Shown here: piece by piece, positions 17,212 to 26,430 of the stretch
How positions within the stretch are numbered: the stretch's first letter is position 1
Layout of the letters: the number at the start of each line of letters is the position of its first letter
NCBI GenBank assembly: GCA_049600855.1
Contig: JBMYQA010000029.1
Location: 1 to 35,022 of the forward strand
Length of the DNA stretch: 35,022 nucleotides
Source: JBMYQA01 sp049600855
GTDB taxonomy: Bacteria > Bacteroidota > Bacteroidia > Cytophagales > Flammeovirgaceae
Direction of reading: 5' to 3'
Notes under the pieces: model-generated
What the model was told of the DNA's origin: nothing
Databases searched by the model: none
Seen by the model: the letters and a program-made list of their open reading frames with translations, nothing else
Program-made: the position numbers and the translations under genes

Positions 17212-19554
17212 ATGAAAGACTATCTGAAGAAGGACGAGTGGAATGTGATCGAAGAGGGGTTTATTCCTGAATATAACCGCATATCTGAGAGTATCTTTAG
17301 TTTAGGAAATGGAAGAATGGGATTGAGGGGAAACTTTGAAGAGCAATATTCTGGAGATAGTCTTCAGGGTTCGTATATCGCTGGTGTTTATTACCCTGAC
17401 AAAACTAAAGTAGGTTGGTGGAAAAACGGTTACCCAGAATACTTTGCCAAAGTATTGAATTCAGTCAATTGGATTGGCATTAATTTCTGGATTTATGGGG
17501 AAGAGGTAGACCTTGCCAAATGTGAAATCAAAGAGTTTAAGCGGATTTTACATATGAAAGAAGGTTATCTGGAACGTGAATTTATTGCCAAGCTACCAAG
17601 TGGAAATGAGATTGCCGTAAACGTCAAACGTTTTTGTAGCATCGTAGATGACGAAGCGGGAGTCATTCGTTATGCCATCAAACCATTGAACTTTAATGCG
17701 AAGTTTACCATTGTTCCCTACCTCGATTTTGATGTAGTAAACGAAGATTCCAATTACCAAGAAAAATTTTGGGTAGAAGTGGATAAGCAAGCGGATACCG
17801 ATTGGGCTTATGTAATGGCTTCTACCAAGAAAACAAATTTTAATGTATGTGCAGGGATGATCTTTGACATCGAAAGGAATGGAGAAATCATTGACGTTGT
17901 ACACAACCCATACAAACGGGAAAAATTTGTTTCGCAGAGTACAAAAGTAGAGGCTAAGAAAGGGGAGGAAATTGTAGTCTACAAGTATGCGGTGATTACA
18001 AATTCGATGAACTATGCCACTGATGAATTAGTGGAGGAAACCCATACTCACCTACAACGCATTGTTTCAAAAGGATATCAAAACTTATTTGAAGAACATG
18101 TGGCTGCTTGGGCTGAAAAGTGGAAAGATAGCGACATTGTGGTAGAGGGAGATGTAGCAGCACAACAAGGAATTCGTTTCAATATCTTCCAACTCAATCA
18201 AACATATACTGGTGAAGATGCACGCTTAAATATTGGACCTAAAGGTTTTACTGGAGAGAAGTATGGTGGGGTAACCTATTGGGATACAGAAGCTTACTGT
18301 TTACCTTTCTTTTTGAGTACTTCATCAAGCAATGTAGCCAGAAATCTTTTGGTGTATCGCCATAATCACTTGCAAAAAGCGATAGAAAATGCAGAGAAAT
18401 TAGGCTTTAAAGATGGGGCAGCACTCTATCCGATGGTGACGATTAATGGTGAAGAATGTCATAATGAGTGGGAAATTACGTTTGAAGAGATTCACCGAAA
18501 CGGGGCAATTGCCTATGCCATTTACGATTACATCAGATACACAGGTGATCAGGAATATTTAATCGAATATGGAGCTGAAGTATTGATTGCCATTTCAAGA
18601 TTCTGGGCACAGCGGGTAAATTACTCAGAGCGAAAGAAAAAGTACGTGATCTTAGGCGTAACAGGGCCAAATGAATACGAAAATAATGTAAACAACAATT
18701 GGTATACCAATACCATTGCTTGTTGGGTAATGAACTATACCCTAGAAGCCATTGCTTATGTGAAAGATAAAGCCTTTAATCAATTCAAGAAATTGGTGCA
18801 AAAGGTACACTTCAATGAGCGAGACGAGACGAGTAACTGGAAGCGCATCATTGATAACATGTATTTCCCTGAGGATGAAGAGTTAGGGATTTTCTTACAG
18901 CAGGATAACTACATGGATAAGGAGCAGGTGTTGGTGAAAGACCTTCCCGCCAAACATCAACCCATTTGGCAAAACTGGTCATGGGATCGCATCCTTAGGT
19001 CGTGTTTCATTAAGCAAGCAGACGTGCTCCAAGGCTTATACTTATTTGAAGAGCGTTACGATGATGAAACACTTCGCCGAAACTTCAAGTTTTACGAACC
19101 ACGTACGGTACATGAATCTTCGTTATCTCCTTGTGTGCATGCAGTGTTGGCAGCAAAGCTAGGTATGGAAGAAAAAGCTTACGAAATGTATCTCCGTACT
19201 GCGCGTTTAGATTTAGATGATTACAATAACGATACCGAAGATGGTTGTCATGTAACGAGTATGGCAGGTACTTGGATGGCCTTTGTGAAAGGCTTTGGCG
19301 GCATGAGAATTAAAGATGATTTATTAAGCTTCAATCCGATGATTCCTACGCAGTGGGATTCTTATATTTTTACTGTTGGTTTCCGAGGAACGTTAGTTCG
19401 TGTAAAAGTCACTACATCAGAAGTGAAAATTCAGAATAATGGTGATGAGGATATGGAGATTTTAATTTATGGAAAATATAAGAAGGTGAAAGCAAACTCC
19501 GTAGCAAAGATTTCCTTAAACGCTAATAAAACGAGAAAGGCAGTTACTGCTTAA
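17212..19554 (+). CDS. GH65 family disaccharide phosphorylase (maltose, trehalose or kojibiose type)
   Basis: 780 residues, full length for GH65. Inverting phosphorolysis of an alpha-glucoside gives beta-glucose 1-phosphate plus a free sugar. Residues 1-260 form the N-terminal beta-sandwich (starting EEGFIPEYNRISESIFSLGN, with GRMGLRGNFEE). The (alpha/alpha)6 barrel follows, with YWDTEAYCLPFF and the catalytic acid Glu488 in GVTGPNEYENNVNNNW. HESSLSPCVHA is near the phosphate-binding loop, and the C-terminal beta domain ends the protein. There is no signal peptide, so it acts in the cytoplasm. pgmB immediately upstream makes the couple complete. Maltose phosphorylase is the commonest role in this phylum, but the substrate cannot be set by eye. 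A terminator follows at 19578. Confidence 0.92.
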   Translation: MKDYLKKDEWNVIEEGFIPEYNRISESIFSLGNGRMGLRGNFEEQYSGDSLQGSYIAGVYYPDKTKVGWWKNGYPEYFAKVLNSVNWIGINFWIYGEEVDLAKCEIKEFKRILHMKEGYLEREFIAKLPSGNEIAVNVKRFCSIVDDEAGVIRYAIKPLNFNAKFTIVPYLDFDVVNEDSNYQEKFWVEVDKQADTDWAYVMASTKKTNFNVCAGMIFDIERNGEIIDVVHNPYKREKFVSQSTKVEAKKGEEIVVYKYAVITNSMNYATDELVEETHTHLQRIVSKGYQNLFEEHVAAWAEKWKDSDIVVEGDVAAQQGIRFNIFQLNQTYTGEDARLNIGPKGFTGEKYGGVTYWDTEAYCLPFFLSTSSSNVARNLLVYRHNHLQKAIENAEKLGFKDGAALYPMVTINGEECHNEWEITFEEIHRNGAIAYAIYDYIRYTGDQEYLIEYGAEVLIAISRFWAQRVNYSERKKKYVILGVTGPNEYENNVNNNWYTNTIACWVMNYTLEAIAYVKDKAFNQFKKLVQKVHFNERDETSNWKRIIDNMYFPEDEELGIFLQQDNYMDKEQVLVKDLPAKHQPIWQNWSWDRILRSCFIKQADVLQGLYLFEERYDDETLRRNFKFYEPRTVHESSLSPCVHAVLAAKLGMEEKAYEMYLRTARLDLDDYNNDTEDGCHVTSMAGTWMAFVKGFGGMRIKDDLLSFNPMIPTQWDSYIFTVGFRGTLVRVKVTTSEVKIQNNGDEDMEILIYGKYKKVKANSVAKISLNANKTRKAVTA

Positions 19555-19577
19555 TAGGTCAAACTACACAGTTTATT

Positions 19578-19615
19578 GCTCCTTAGTTGATTCAAATCAA
19601 GTAAGGAGCTTTTTT
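19578..19615 (+). terminator. rho-independent terminator of the pgmB-GH65 unit
   Basis: GCTCCTTA (19578-19585) pairs with TAAGGAGC (19602-19609), with an inner TTGATT/AATCAA stem, followed by six Ts. It lies 23 bp after the GH65 stop codon. Confidence 0.85.
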
Positions 19616-19820
19616 AGTGACAAAGCCCATCTAAACCTTAGTTAGTGTTGCTGTAATTTTACACTTCCACCCATCCCCAATTTTTACCAAAAAACAAGCT
19701 CCCTTCTTTATTCTGGCGAACAATCTGTAATATTGATCTCCACATCAATTTTGGGTATACTTAATTAGAAGATATACCTGACTAGCTTCGTTTTATCTTA
19801 TCTAATCAAATTACTACAAC

Positions 19821-22800
19821 ATGAAGAAAGTATTACTCTTAGTGCTTTGTCTTTGTGCCTTTCAGTTAGATGCTCAAAGGAGAAGAAAAAGAGGGGAAGA
19901 ATCTAAACAGGAGGAAAAGACTAAAAGTACGATCAATTCGGGAACGCTTAGTGGATTAAAATTCCGCAATGTAGGGCCTGCACTTACCTCTGGTCGGGTC
20001 ATTGACTTGGCAGTAAATCCTGATAATCCATTTGAATATTATGTAGCAGCGGCTTCTGGCGGAGTATGGAAAACCGTGAATAATGGAACTACCTTCAAGC
20101 CAATTTTTGATCGGTATGGCTCGTACTCCATTGGCTGCATTACCATTGATCCAACTAATCCGCATACCGTTTGGTTAGGAACTGGCGAAAATAATGGCCA
20201 GCGTAGCATTGCCTATGGCGATGGGGTATACAAGTCCATCGATGGCGGGAAGAGCTGGAAAAAAATGGGTTTAGAGAACTCGGAACACATTGGGAACATT
20301 GTAGTTCACCCTGAGAACTCAAATGTGGTTTATGTGGCAGCCCATGGACCATTATGGAGCGCTGGCGGAGATCGTGGTTTATATAAAACAACCGATGGTG
20401 GTAAAACTTGGGAACGCATTCTTGAAATCAGTGAACATACTGGGATTAATGAAGTGGTGATGGATCCAAGAGATCCTAATGTGATGTATGCTAGTGCTTG
20501 GCAACGAAGAAGGCATGTTTGGACGTTTATGAGCGGTGGCCCTGAATCTGCTTTATACAAAACTACTGATGGTGGTAAAACGTGGGATAAGTTGACCTCT
20601 GGCTTACCAAGCGTTGATTTGGGAAGAATTGGTTTGGCTGTTTCTCCAGTAAATCCTGATTATGTGTATGCCATTGTAGAAGCCGCACAAGGAAAAGGTG
20701 GATTTTACCGCTCTACTAATCGCGGTGCAAGCTGGGTAAAACGCAGTAGCTATACTTCAAGCGGTAATTACTATCAAGAAATTATTTGTGATCCTCAAGA
20801 TGTGGATAAGGTATATTCAATGAATACGTGGAGTCGAGTGACACACGATGGTGGTAAAACGTTCAAACCTTTTGGTGATCGTCATAAGCACGTTGATCAC
20901 CACGCGATCTGGATTAATCCAAAAAATACGGAACACTTCCGCATTGGTTGTGATGGTGGCGTGTACGAAACGTATGACGATGGTGCAACTTGGGACTTTA
21001 AAGCAAACTTACCCATCACTCAGTTTTATAAAGTGGCTGTAGATAATGCAGCGCCTTTTTACAACATTTATGGTGGTACACAAGATAACTTTAGTCTTGG
21101 CGGCCCCGCAAGAACTACGAATGCGGCTGGCATCGTAAACTCAGATTGGTTCATTACCAATGGCGGAGATGGATTTGAATCGCAAGTAGATCCTAAAAAT
21201 CCGAATATTGTATATGCACAATCTCAGTATGGTGGTTTAGTGCGTTTTGATAAGCAAAGTGGACAATCCATCTACATTAAACCACAACCAGGCAAAGGCG
21301 AAGCCGCTTACCGTTGGAATTGGGATGCGCCTTTATTGATTAGTCCGCACAATAACGAACGTTTGTATTTTGCTGCGAATAAAGTCTTTAGAAGTGATGA
21401 TCGAGGCGGTACTTGGAAAGCCATTAGCGGAGACTTGAGTCGCCAATTAGATCGTAATAAATTACCCGTAATGGGTAAAGTGTGGGGAATGGAAGCTGTC
21501 GCGAAAAATGCCTCTACTTCCATCTATGGAAATATTGTAGCCTTGGATGAGTCCGTGAAAAAAGAAGGGTTATTGTATGTAGGTACGGACGATGGCTTGA
21601 TTCACATCACGGAAGATGGTGGTGGCAACTGGCAAAAAATTGAATCGGTAGCAGGCGTACCTGAGCGTACCTATGTAAACAGTTTAATCGCTTCACAACA
21701 CGATGAGAATGTAGTTTATGCGGCATTTAACAACCATAAAAATGGGGATTTCAAGCCTTATGTATTCAAGAGTACCGATAAGGGTCAGACTTGGACTTCC
21801 ATCTCTTCCAATTTACCAGAAAGAGGTTCAGTGTATACCATTGCCGAAGATCATGTAAATAGTAATTTACTGTTTGTAGGTACAGAGTTCGGGCTATTCG
21901 TTTCGGTAGATGGTGGCGGAAATTGGGCACAAATGAAAGCAGGCTTGCCTACTATTGCCATTCGCGACATTGCCATCCAAAAGCGTGAAAATGATTTGGT
22001 ATTGGCGTCATTTGGTCGTGGGTTCTATGTATTAGATAACTATGCACCATTGCGCGAAATGAGTGAAGAGGTCATGGATAAAGAAGCGCATATTTTTGCT
22101 ACCAAAGATTCTTGGATGTTTATTGAAACATTGCCATTAGGGTTGAGAGGAAAAGGCTTTCAAGGGGATAGTTATTACACTGCGCCTAACCCTAAAGTGG
22201 GTGCTACGTTTACGTATTACTTGAAAGAGTCGATTAAGACGATGAAGCAGAAGCGTAGGGAAATGGAGAAAGAATTGAGAAAGGAAGGCAAAGCGGTTCC
22301 TTACCCATCTTTTGAAGATATGCGCAAAGAAGATGTGGAAGAAAAACCATACTTACTATTTACAATCACAGATAAAGAGGGCAATGTGGTTCGTAAAATG
22401 AAGGCCAGTGCTACCAAAGGCTTGAAGCGAATTGTATGGGATTTCCGTTACCCAACTACGAGTCCGATTTCCTTGAAGAAACAGGATTTGAATAATCCTT
22501 TTGCGGGTGAAGATGCGGGTTATTTAGCCTTGCCAGGTGAATACAAGGTGGCGATGGCTAAGGTGGTCAATAATGAAGTGACCGAGTTGGTAGCTCCGCA
22601 GTCCTTCAATATTAAGATGTTGAATAATGCTACACTTCCTGCTGCCGATCGTCAGGCTGTTGTGAAATTCCAAGAGAAAGTGAGTGAGTTAGCGCGTATG
22701 GTTTCTTCAGCAAGTCGTGTGCATCGCGATTTGATGAATCGAATGAAGTATTTGAAAGCGGCAGTTCGCGAAACACCTAAAGCTCCTACAAGTCTATTGA

Positions 22801-23123
22801 CTGAGCTTGAAGCCATTGAAACGAGGTTACAAGCGGTAAGCATTCAATTAAATGGCGATCGTAGCTTGGCGAGAAGGCAATTTGAAACACCTCCTTCCAT
22901 TCAATCGCGCATTGGCTTTGTGGTATATGGGTTGTGGAACAACACAACTGCGCCAACGGCCAGTCAGAAAGAAAGTTATGAAATTGCGGCCAATGAGTTT
23001 GAACCTGTTTTGAAGGAAATCAAACAAATTGCAGAAACCGATTTGAAGAAAATTGAACAGCAATTAGAAGGTTTTGGAGCCCCTTGGACGCCGGGGCGTA
23101 TCCTAAATTGGAATCGTGAATAA
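19821..23123 (+). CDS. secreted VPS10/sortilin-type BNR-repeat protein
   Basis: 1100 residues. The signal peptide MKKVLLLVLCLCAFQLDAQ is followed by a basic stretch RRRKRGEESKQ. Residues about 45-740 form a large beta-propeller pair with about ten Asp-box (BNR) motifs: SIDGGKSWKKM, TTDGGKTWERI, TTDGGKTWDKL, STNRGASW, THDGGKTF, TYDDGATW, SDDRGGTW, TEDGGGNW, STDKGQTW and SVDGGGNW. The C-terminal 300 residues include a beta-sandwich-like segment (KASATKGLKRIVWDFRYPTT) and a helical tail. This is the widespread Bacteroidota family often labelled VPS10-domain protein or glycosyl hydrolase; hydrolase activity is not proven for it. No T9SS tail is seen. It is monocistronic: a long upstream spacer and a strong terminator at 23143. 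Confidence 0.9.
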   Translation: MKKVLLLVLCLCAFQLDAQRRRKRGEESKQEEKTKSTINSGTLSGLKFRNVGPALTSGRVIDLAVNPDNPFEYYVAAASGGVWKTVNNGTTFKPIFDRYGSYSIGCITIDPTNPHTVWLGTGENNGQRSIAYGDGVYKSIDGGKSWKKMGLENSEHIGNIVVHPENSNVVYVAAHGPLWSAGGDRGLYKTTDGGKTWERILEISEHTGINEVVMDPRDPNVMYASAWQRRRHVWTFMSGGPESALYKTTDGGKTWDKLTSGLPSVDLGRIGLAVSPVNPDYVYAIVEAAQGKGGFYRSTNRGASWVKRSSYTSSGNYYQEIICDPQDVDKVYSMNTWSRVTHDGGKTFKPFGDRHKHVDHHAIWINPKNTEHFRIGCDGGVYETYDDGATWDFKANLPITQFYKVAVDNAAPFYNIYGGTQDNFSLGGPARTTNAAGIVNSDWFITNGGDGFESQVDPKNPNIVYAQSQYGGLVRFDKQSGQSIYIKPQPGKGEAAYRWNWDAPLLISPHNNERLYFAANKVFRSDDRGGTWKAISGDLSRQLDRNKLPVMGKVWGMEAVAKNASTSIYGNIVALDESVKKEGLLYVGTDDGLIHITEDGGGNWQKIESVAGVPERTYVNSLIASQHDENVVYAAFNNHKNGDFKPYVFKSTDKGQTWTSISSNLPERGSVYTIAEDHVNSNLLFVGTEFGLFVSVDGGGNWAQMKAGLPTIAIRDIAIQKRENDLVLASFGRGFYVLDNYAPLREMSEEVMDKEAHIFATKDSWMFIETLPLGLRGKGFQGDSYYTAPNPKVGATFTYYLKESIKTMKQKRREMEKELRKEGKAVPYPSFEDMRKEDVEEKPYLLFTITDKEGNVVRKMKASATKGLKRIVWDFRYPTTSPISLKKQDLNNPFAGEDAGYLALPGEYKVAMAKVVNNEVTELVAPQSFNIKMLNNATLPAADRQAVVKFQEKVSELARMVSSASRVHRDLMNRMKYLKAAVRETPKAPTSLLTELEAIETRLQAVSIQLNGDRSLARRQFETPPSIQSRIGFVVYGLWNNTTAPTASQKESYEIAANEFEPVLKEIKQIAETDLKKIEQQLEGFGAPWTPGRILNWNRE

Positions 23124-23142
23124 GCCTATTTAATGTAAGTAT

Positions 23143-23178
23143 GAATAAAGCCAAGGTGGATGTACCTTGGCTTTATTC
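23143..23178 (+). terminator. strong rho-independent terminator after the VPS10-type gene
   Basis: A perfect 15-bp stem, GAATAAAGCCAAGGT (23143-23157) with ACCTTGGCTTTATTC (23164-23178) and a 6-base loop, is followed by GTTTT. Because the stem is flanked by A/T on both sides it may work both ways. Confidence 0.85.
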
Positions 23179-23209
23179 GTTTTGCGGTAGTTTTTAGTGT
23201 TAGCGCTGT

Positions 23210-23360
23210 ATGATTACATTACGGCATAGCTTCACTACTCATTTATTAGAAAGAGGGTTAACTGTTTATATTCAAGTGATGTTGGGGCATAACTCAAAAC
23301 CATTGAAATCTATATTCCTATTACAATACAAGGTGTAGTTAGACAGACAATTTGGATGTA
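23210..23360 (+). pseudogene. remnant of a tyrosine recombinase (XerC/D- or integron-integrase-like), C-terminal fragment
   Basis: Reading from 23210 gives MITLRHSFTTHLLERGLTVY then IQVMLGHNS, which matches the catalytic core HTLRHSFATHLLExG...IQELLGHxS of tyrosine recombinases. The Arg and the second His (LGH) are kept, while the first His of HxLRH is Ile. After HNS the frame fails, but one frame over reads KTIEIYIPIT, the counterpart of KTTEIYTHVT, with the nucleophile Tyr codon at 23311-23313. So a single-base loss separates the catalytic Tyr from the rest. No N-terminal or core-binding part exists upstream, where the terminator of the previous gene begins. It is a decayed fragment beside the nuclease genes. 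Confidence 0.75.
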
Positions 23361-23431
23361 TAGCACATTACAAGTAGTTTTAAACCTAACAGTGACTTTT
23401 ATACAGATTTGTAGGCAATTAAAAACAAAGT

Positions 23432-24427
23432 ATGAAGCCAAACTTATTTAGATGGGCGACATCAGAACTTAGTCAAGATGCATTTCTTTGTTGGTTGCTT
23501 GAATGGGCAAAGCCTCAATTAAAAGGTGAACCACTTCATAAAACAGCTACAAAGTTCATTACAGAACTTTCGAGCCTTGACGAATCCGAAATTGACGAAA
23601 TAGAAGTCAGGAAACAATATAAAAACATTGATATAGTTGTCGTAATTAATAAGAAATCTGCCATTCTAATTGAAGACAAGGTTCACTCGAAAAATCATAG
23701 TAACCAACTTCTACGATATGCTGAAATCTTAAAAGAAGAATTCTTAGAAAAGGAATTATCACTTATTTACTTAAAAACAGGCGACCAAAGCAATTATAGG
23801 AATGTAGAATCAAAAGGGTATAAAATTTTTAAGCGTAACCAGTTTTTGAAGCTACTCAACGAAGGGCGAGACAATGGGGTAACCAACGAAATTTTTATTG
23901 ATTTCTTAAATTACTTAACGAACATTGATAATTCAGTAAATAGCTTTAAAACTTTACCAATAGACAAGTGGCATTGGGATAGTTGGAAAGGTTTCTACAT
24001 AGAGCTTCAAAAAAGATTAGGACAGGGAGATTGGGACTATGTACCTCAAAAAAACGGTGGATTTCTTGGATTTTGGTGGCTTTGGGACAAGATGGATTTT
24101 AAGGAAACAGGTTTCGATTTCTATTTACAACTTGAGCATGGAAAATTCTGCTTCAAAATCATTCCATATGATGTCCAATTAAACCTAGAGATAAGAAACT
24201 ACTATAGAAAGATCCTTTTTCAGTTTGCACAAAAAAACGACCTCAGAATAAAACGAAATGGAAGGTGCGTAAAAGGGAAAACAAAGACAATGACCGTAGC
24301 CAAGTTAACATCGAGTTATATACAGACTGACTCTGAAAATATTATTGACATGGATAAGACTATTGAGAAAATCAGGGGAATAGAAAATTTAATGAAAGAA
24401 ATTAAAACGGCCCACAACAATGGCTAA
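23432..24427 (+). CDS. PD-(D/E)XK nuclease superfamily protein (PDDEXK_4-like)
   Basis: 331 residues, cytoplasmic. The N-terminus MKPNLFRWATSELSQDAFLC is the usual opening of this group (atseLSqDaflcWLl). The nuclease core lies at about 55-115: Asp in YKNIDIVVVINKKS and the EDK motif in AILIEDKVHSKNHSNQL, followed by RYAEIL and a strand LSLIYLKTGD. Residues 170-331 form a C-terminal region of unknown structure with GFLGFWWLWDK. It starts about 90 bp after the recombinase remnant and is first of three co-oriented nuclease genes. Members are found in defence islands; the exact target and any partner are unknown. It may be a type II-like restriction enzyme without methylase or a stand-alone defence nuclease. 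Confidence 0.8.
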   Translation: MKPNLFRWATSELSQDAFLCWLLEWAKPQLKGEPLHKTATKFITELSSLDESEIDEIEVRKQYKNIDIVVVINKKSAILIEDKVHSKNHSNQLLRYAEILKEEFLEKELSLIYLKTGDQSNYRNVESKGYKIFKRNQFLKLLNEGRDNGVTNEIFIDFLNYLTNIDNSVNSFKTLPIDKWHWDSWKGFYIELQKRLGQGDWDYVPQKNGGFLGFWWLWDKMDFKETGFDFYLQLEHGKFCFKIIPYDVQLNLEIRNYYRKILFQFAQKNDLRIKRNGRCVKGKTKTMTVAKLTSSYIQTDSENIIDMDKTIEKIRGIENLMKEIKTAHNNG

Positions 24428-24547
24428 GAAAACATAGGGCAGACAAGACTTTCAGAAGGGTTCGCTCATTTAACAAACCTACCTTTTGTGTTGCATTGAT
24501 AGCAAATTAGTTAAGAACTATCTTTGCTAAAAGGAAAAAGATATACG

Positions 24548-25465
24548 ATGGCAAAGAAACTAGTAAGATTTGATTGGGCAATTAAGAAGTTATTGAGGCA
24601 TAAAGCTAACTTCACTATCCTAGAGGGGTTTTTAACTGAGCTACTCAAATTTGAGGTAAAAATAGAAAACATCCTTGAAGGCGAAGGGAACAAAGAAGAG
24701 GGGAGTGATAAGTATAACCGAGTAGATATTTTGGTAAAATCAGCTGATAATGAATTAATGCTCGTAGAAGTTCAGAATGAATCACAGGTAGACTACTTTC
24801 AACGGATGATTTATGGGGTTTCCAAGCTAATCACCGAATATATTAAAGAGGGAGAACCCTACAGCCAGATCAAGAAAGTATACTCGATCAACATTGTTTA
24901 CTTTGGTCTTGGACAAGGCACAGACTATGTGTATGAATATGATGGTAAATTTATTGGTATTCATAATGGGGATATTCTCCAACCCACTTTGACACAGAAA
25001 AACGAATTCAACGTGGTGCAAGTCAAAGACATCTTCCCCAAATACTATGTACTGAAAGTCAACAACTTCGATAACGTTGCCAAAGACAATTTGGACGAAT
25101 GGGTGTATTTTCTAAAAAACAGTGAGATCAAAGACGACTTCAAAGCAAAAGGCTTACAGGAAGCCGCAGAAAAGCTGAAAGAAGACACACTGACTGAAGA
25201 AGAGCGCATTGCTTACAGACGATTTCAGGAAAACCGTAGAATTGAGCGCAGTGAGATTGAAACAGCTCTTAAAGAGGGCGAAGAAAAAGGCATGAAAAAA
25301 GGGAAAGAAGAAGGTAGAAAAGAAGGTAGGGAAGAAGGTAGAGAAGAACGTGACATAGAAATTGTACTGAGAATGTCCAAAAATGGCTTTGATACATCGC
25401 AAATAGCGGAAATAACAGGCCTCGAAACCAAAAAAATTGAAGAAATAATTGAAAACTTTGCCTAG
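24548..25465 (+). CDS. Rpn-family recombination-promoting nuclease / PD-(D/E)XK transposase-like protein
   Basis: 305 residues from the ATG at 24548, which has AAAGGAAAAAG in front; an in-frame start at 24524 would add only 8 residues. The opening MAKKLVRFDWAIKKLLRHKA and the nuclease core KYNRVDILVKSADNELMLVE VQNE (Asp, then Glu-x-Gln) match the PDDEXK_2 Rpn family. YFQRMIYGVSKLITEYI follows. The C-terminus has the low-complexity array EGEEKGMKKGKEEGRKEGRE that is typical of Rpn proteins, then a short HTH-like tail MSKNGFDTSQIAEITGLETK. Family members cut DNA and promote RecA-independent recombination, and have been linked to phage defence. It is second of the three nuclease genes. Confidence 0.9.
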   Translation: MAKKLVRFDWAIKKLLRHKANFTILEGFLTELLKFEVKIENILEGEGNKEEGSDKYNRVDILVKSADNELMLVEVQNESQVDYFQRMIYGVSKLITEYIKEGEPYSQIKKVYSINIVYFGLGQGTDYVYEYDGKFIGIHNGDILQPTLTQKNEFNVVQVKDIFPKYYVLKVNNFDNVAKDNLDEWVYFLKNSEIKDDFKAKGLQEAAEKLKEDTLTEEERIAYRRFQENRRIERSEIETALKEGEEKGMKKGKEEGRKEGREEGREERDIEIVLRMSKNGFDTSQIAEITGLETKKIEEIIENFA

Positions 25466-25533
25466 CAAGGTGTAATTGTCCATGTCTTGCGACTACTTCG
25501 TTACTGGCAATTAGGCTTAATAAGAATTAATAA

Positions 25534-26430
25534 ATGGAACTACCAAAATATCACGAAACTTTTATACCGATTTTAGAAACGCTGGATTCAATTGAATCAA
25601 TAAGCAGTCGAGAATTAGCTACTAGAGTTCGTGACAAATATTATTCGGACTTACCGAAAGAACTTTTAGATAAAAAAACAAGTACTGGAGCCAATACCTT
25701 AATCGACCGGATTCTTTGGGGAAAGTCCTATCTAAAAATGGGAAAGTTTGTTTTTTATCCTAAAAGAGGAAGGGTTCAAATTGGAGAAAAGGGAAAACAA
25801 GCTCTAGCAAGTGGGCAACTACTCTTGTCTGACTTACAAAATGACCCAGATTTCATTCAACATCGTTCGTCTGTAAAGAGCAAAAAGGATAACGAAACAG
25901 ATATAGAGGCTGCAGATGTTGAAAGTGCTTCACCACAAGACTTAATTGACACTGGATTTTCGACAATTGAAACGGAAGTCAAAACGGAACTTCTTGACAA
26001 ACTCAAAGAACTTGACCCTTACTTTTTTGAAAAGGTAGTCCTGATTTTATTAAAGAAAATGGGGTACGGAGATTTTATAGAAACTTCTAAGTCTGGTGAT
26101 GGCGGAATTGATGGAATAATAAACGAAGACAAACTCGGACTTGAAAAAATCTACACTCAGGCCAAGAGATATACTGAGAACAAAGTTCGTGAAAAAGATA
26201 TTCGGAATTTCATCGGAGCAATGAGTGGAGATACAACAAAAGGAGTGTTTATTACAACTTCAACTTTCGATGGTTCGGCAATCAAGAAAGCGAGAGAAGC
26301 CCACCATTCGATTATTTTAATTGATGGTCCTAAACTGGTTGATTTAATGCATCAATACAATGTAGGAGTTCAAGTAAAAACAACATACGAAGTAAAAGAA
26401 ATAGACAACGATTTCTTTGAGGGTGAATAA
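25534..26430 (+). CDS. Mrr-type restriction endonuclease
   Basis: 298 residues. An N-terminal winged-helix Mrr_N domain covers about 1-95 (MELPKYHETFIPILETLDSI, and WGKSYLKMGKFVFYPKRGRV). An acidic linker spans about 105-140. The Mrr catalytic PD-(D/E)XK domain lies at about 160-285: FFEKVVLILLKKMGYGD, Asp in SGDGGIDGIINEDKLG, and the QAK motif in IYTQAKRY, then KGVFITTSTF. All expected residues are present. E. coli Mrr cuts modified DNA and needs no cognate methylase, so a solo gene can be active. It is last of the three nuclease genes; the next element downstream is the inverted-repeat structure at 26556. Confidence 0.92.
   Translation: MELPKYHETFIPILETLDSIESISSRELATRVRDKYYSDLPKELLDKKTSTGANTLIDRILWGKSYLKMGKFVFYPKRGRVQIGEKGKQALASGQLLLSDLQNDPDFIQHRSSVKSKKDNETDIEAADVESASPQDLIDTGFSTIETEVKTELLDKLKELDPYFFEKVVLILLKKMGYGDFIETSKSGDGGIDGIINEDKLGLEKIYTQAKRYTENKVREKDIRNFIGAMSGDTTKGVFITTSTFDGSAIKKAREAHHSIILIDGPKLVDLMHQYNVGVQVKTTYEVKEIDNDFFEGE

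Noticed and set aside
25225..25483. Minus-strand frames rich in Phe/Ser/Pro opposite the Rpn gene
   Set aside because: They are the antisense of the EGxEEGRKEG low-complexity array and have no independent support.
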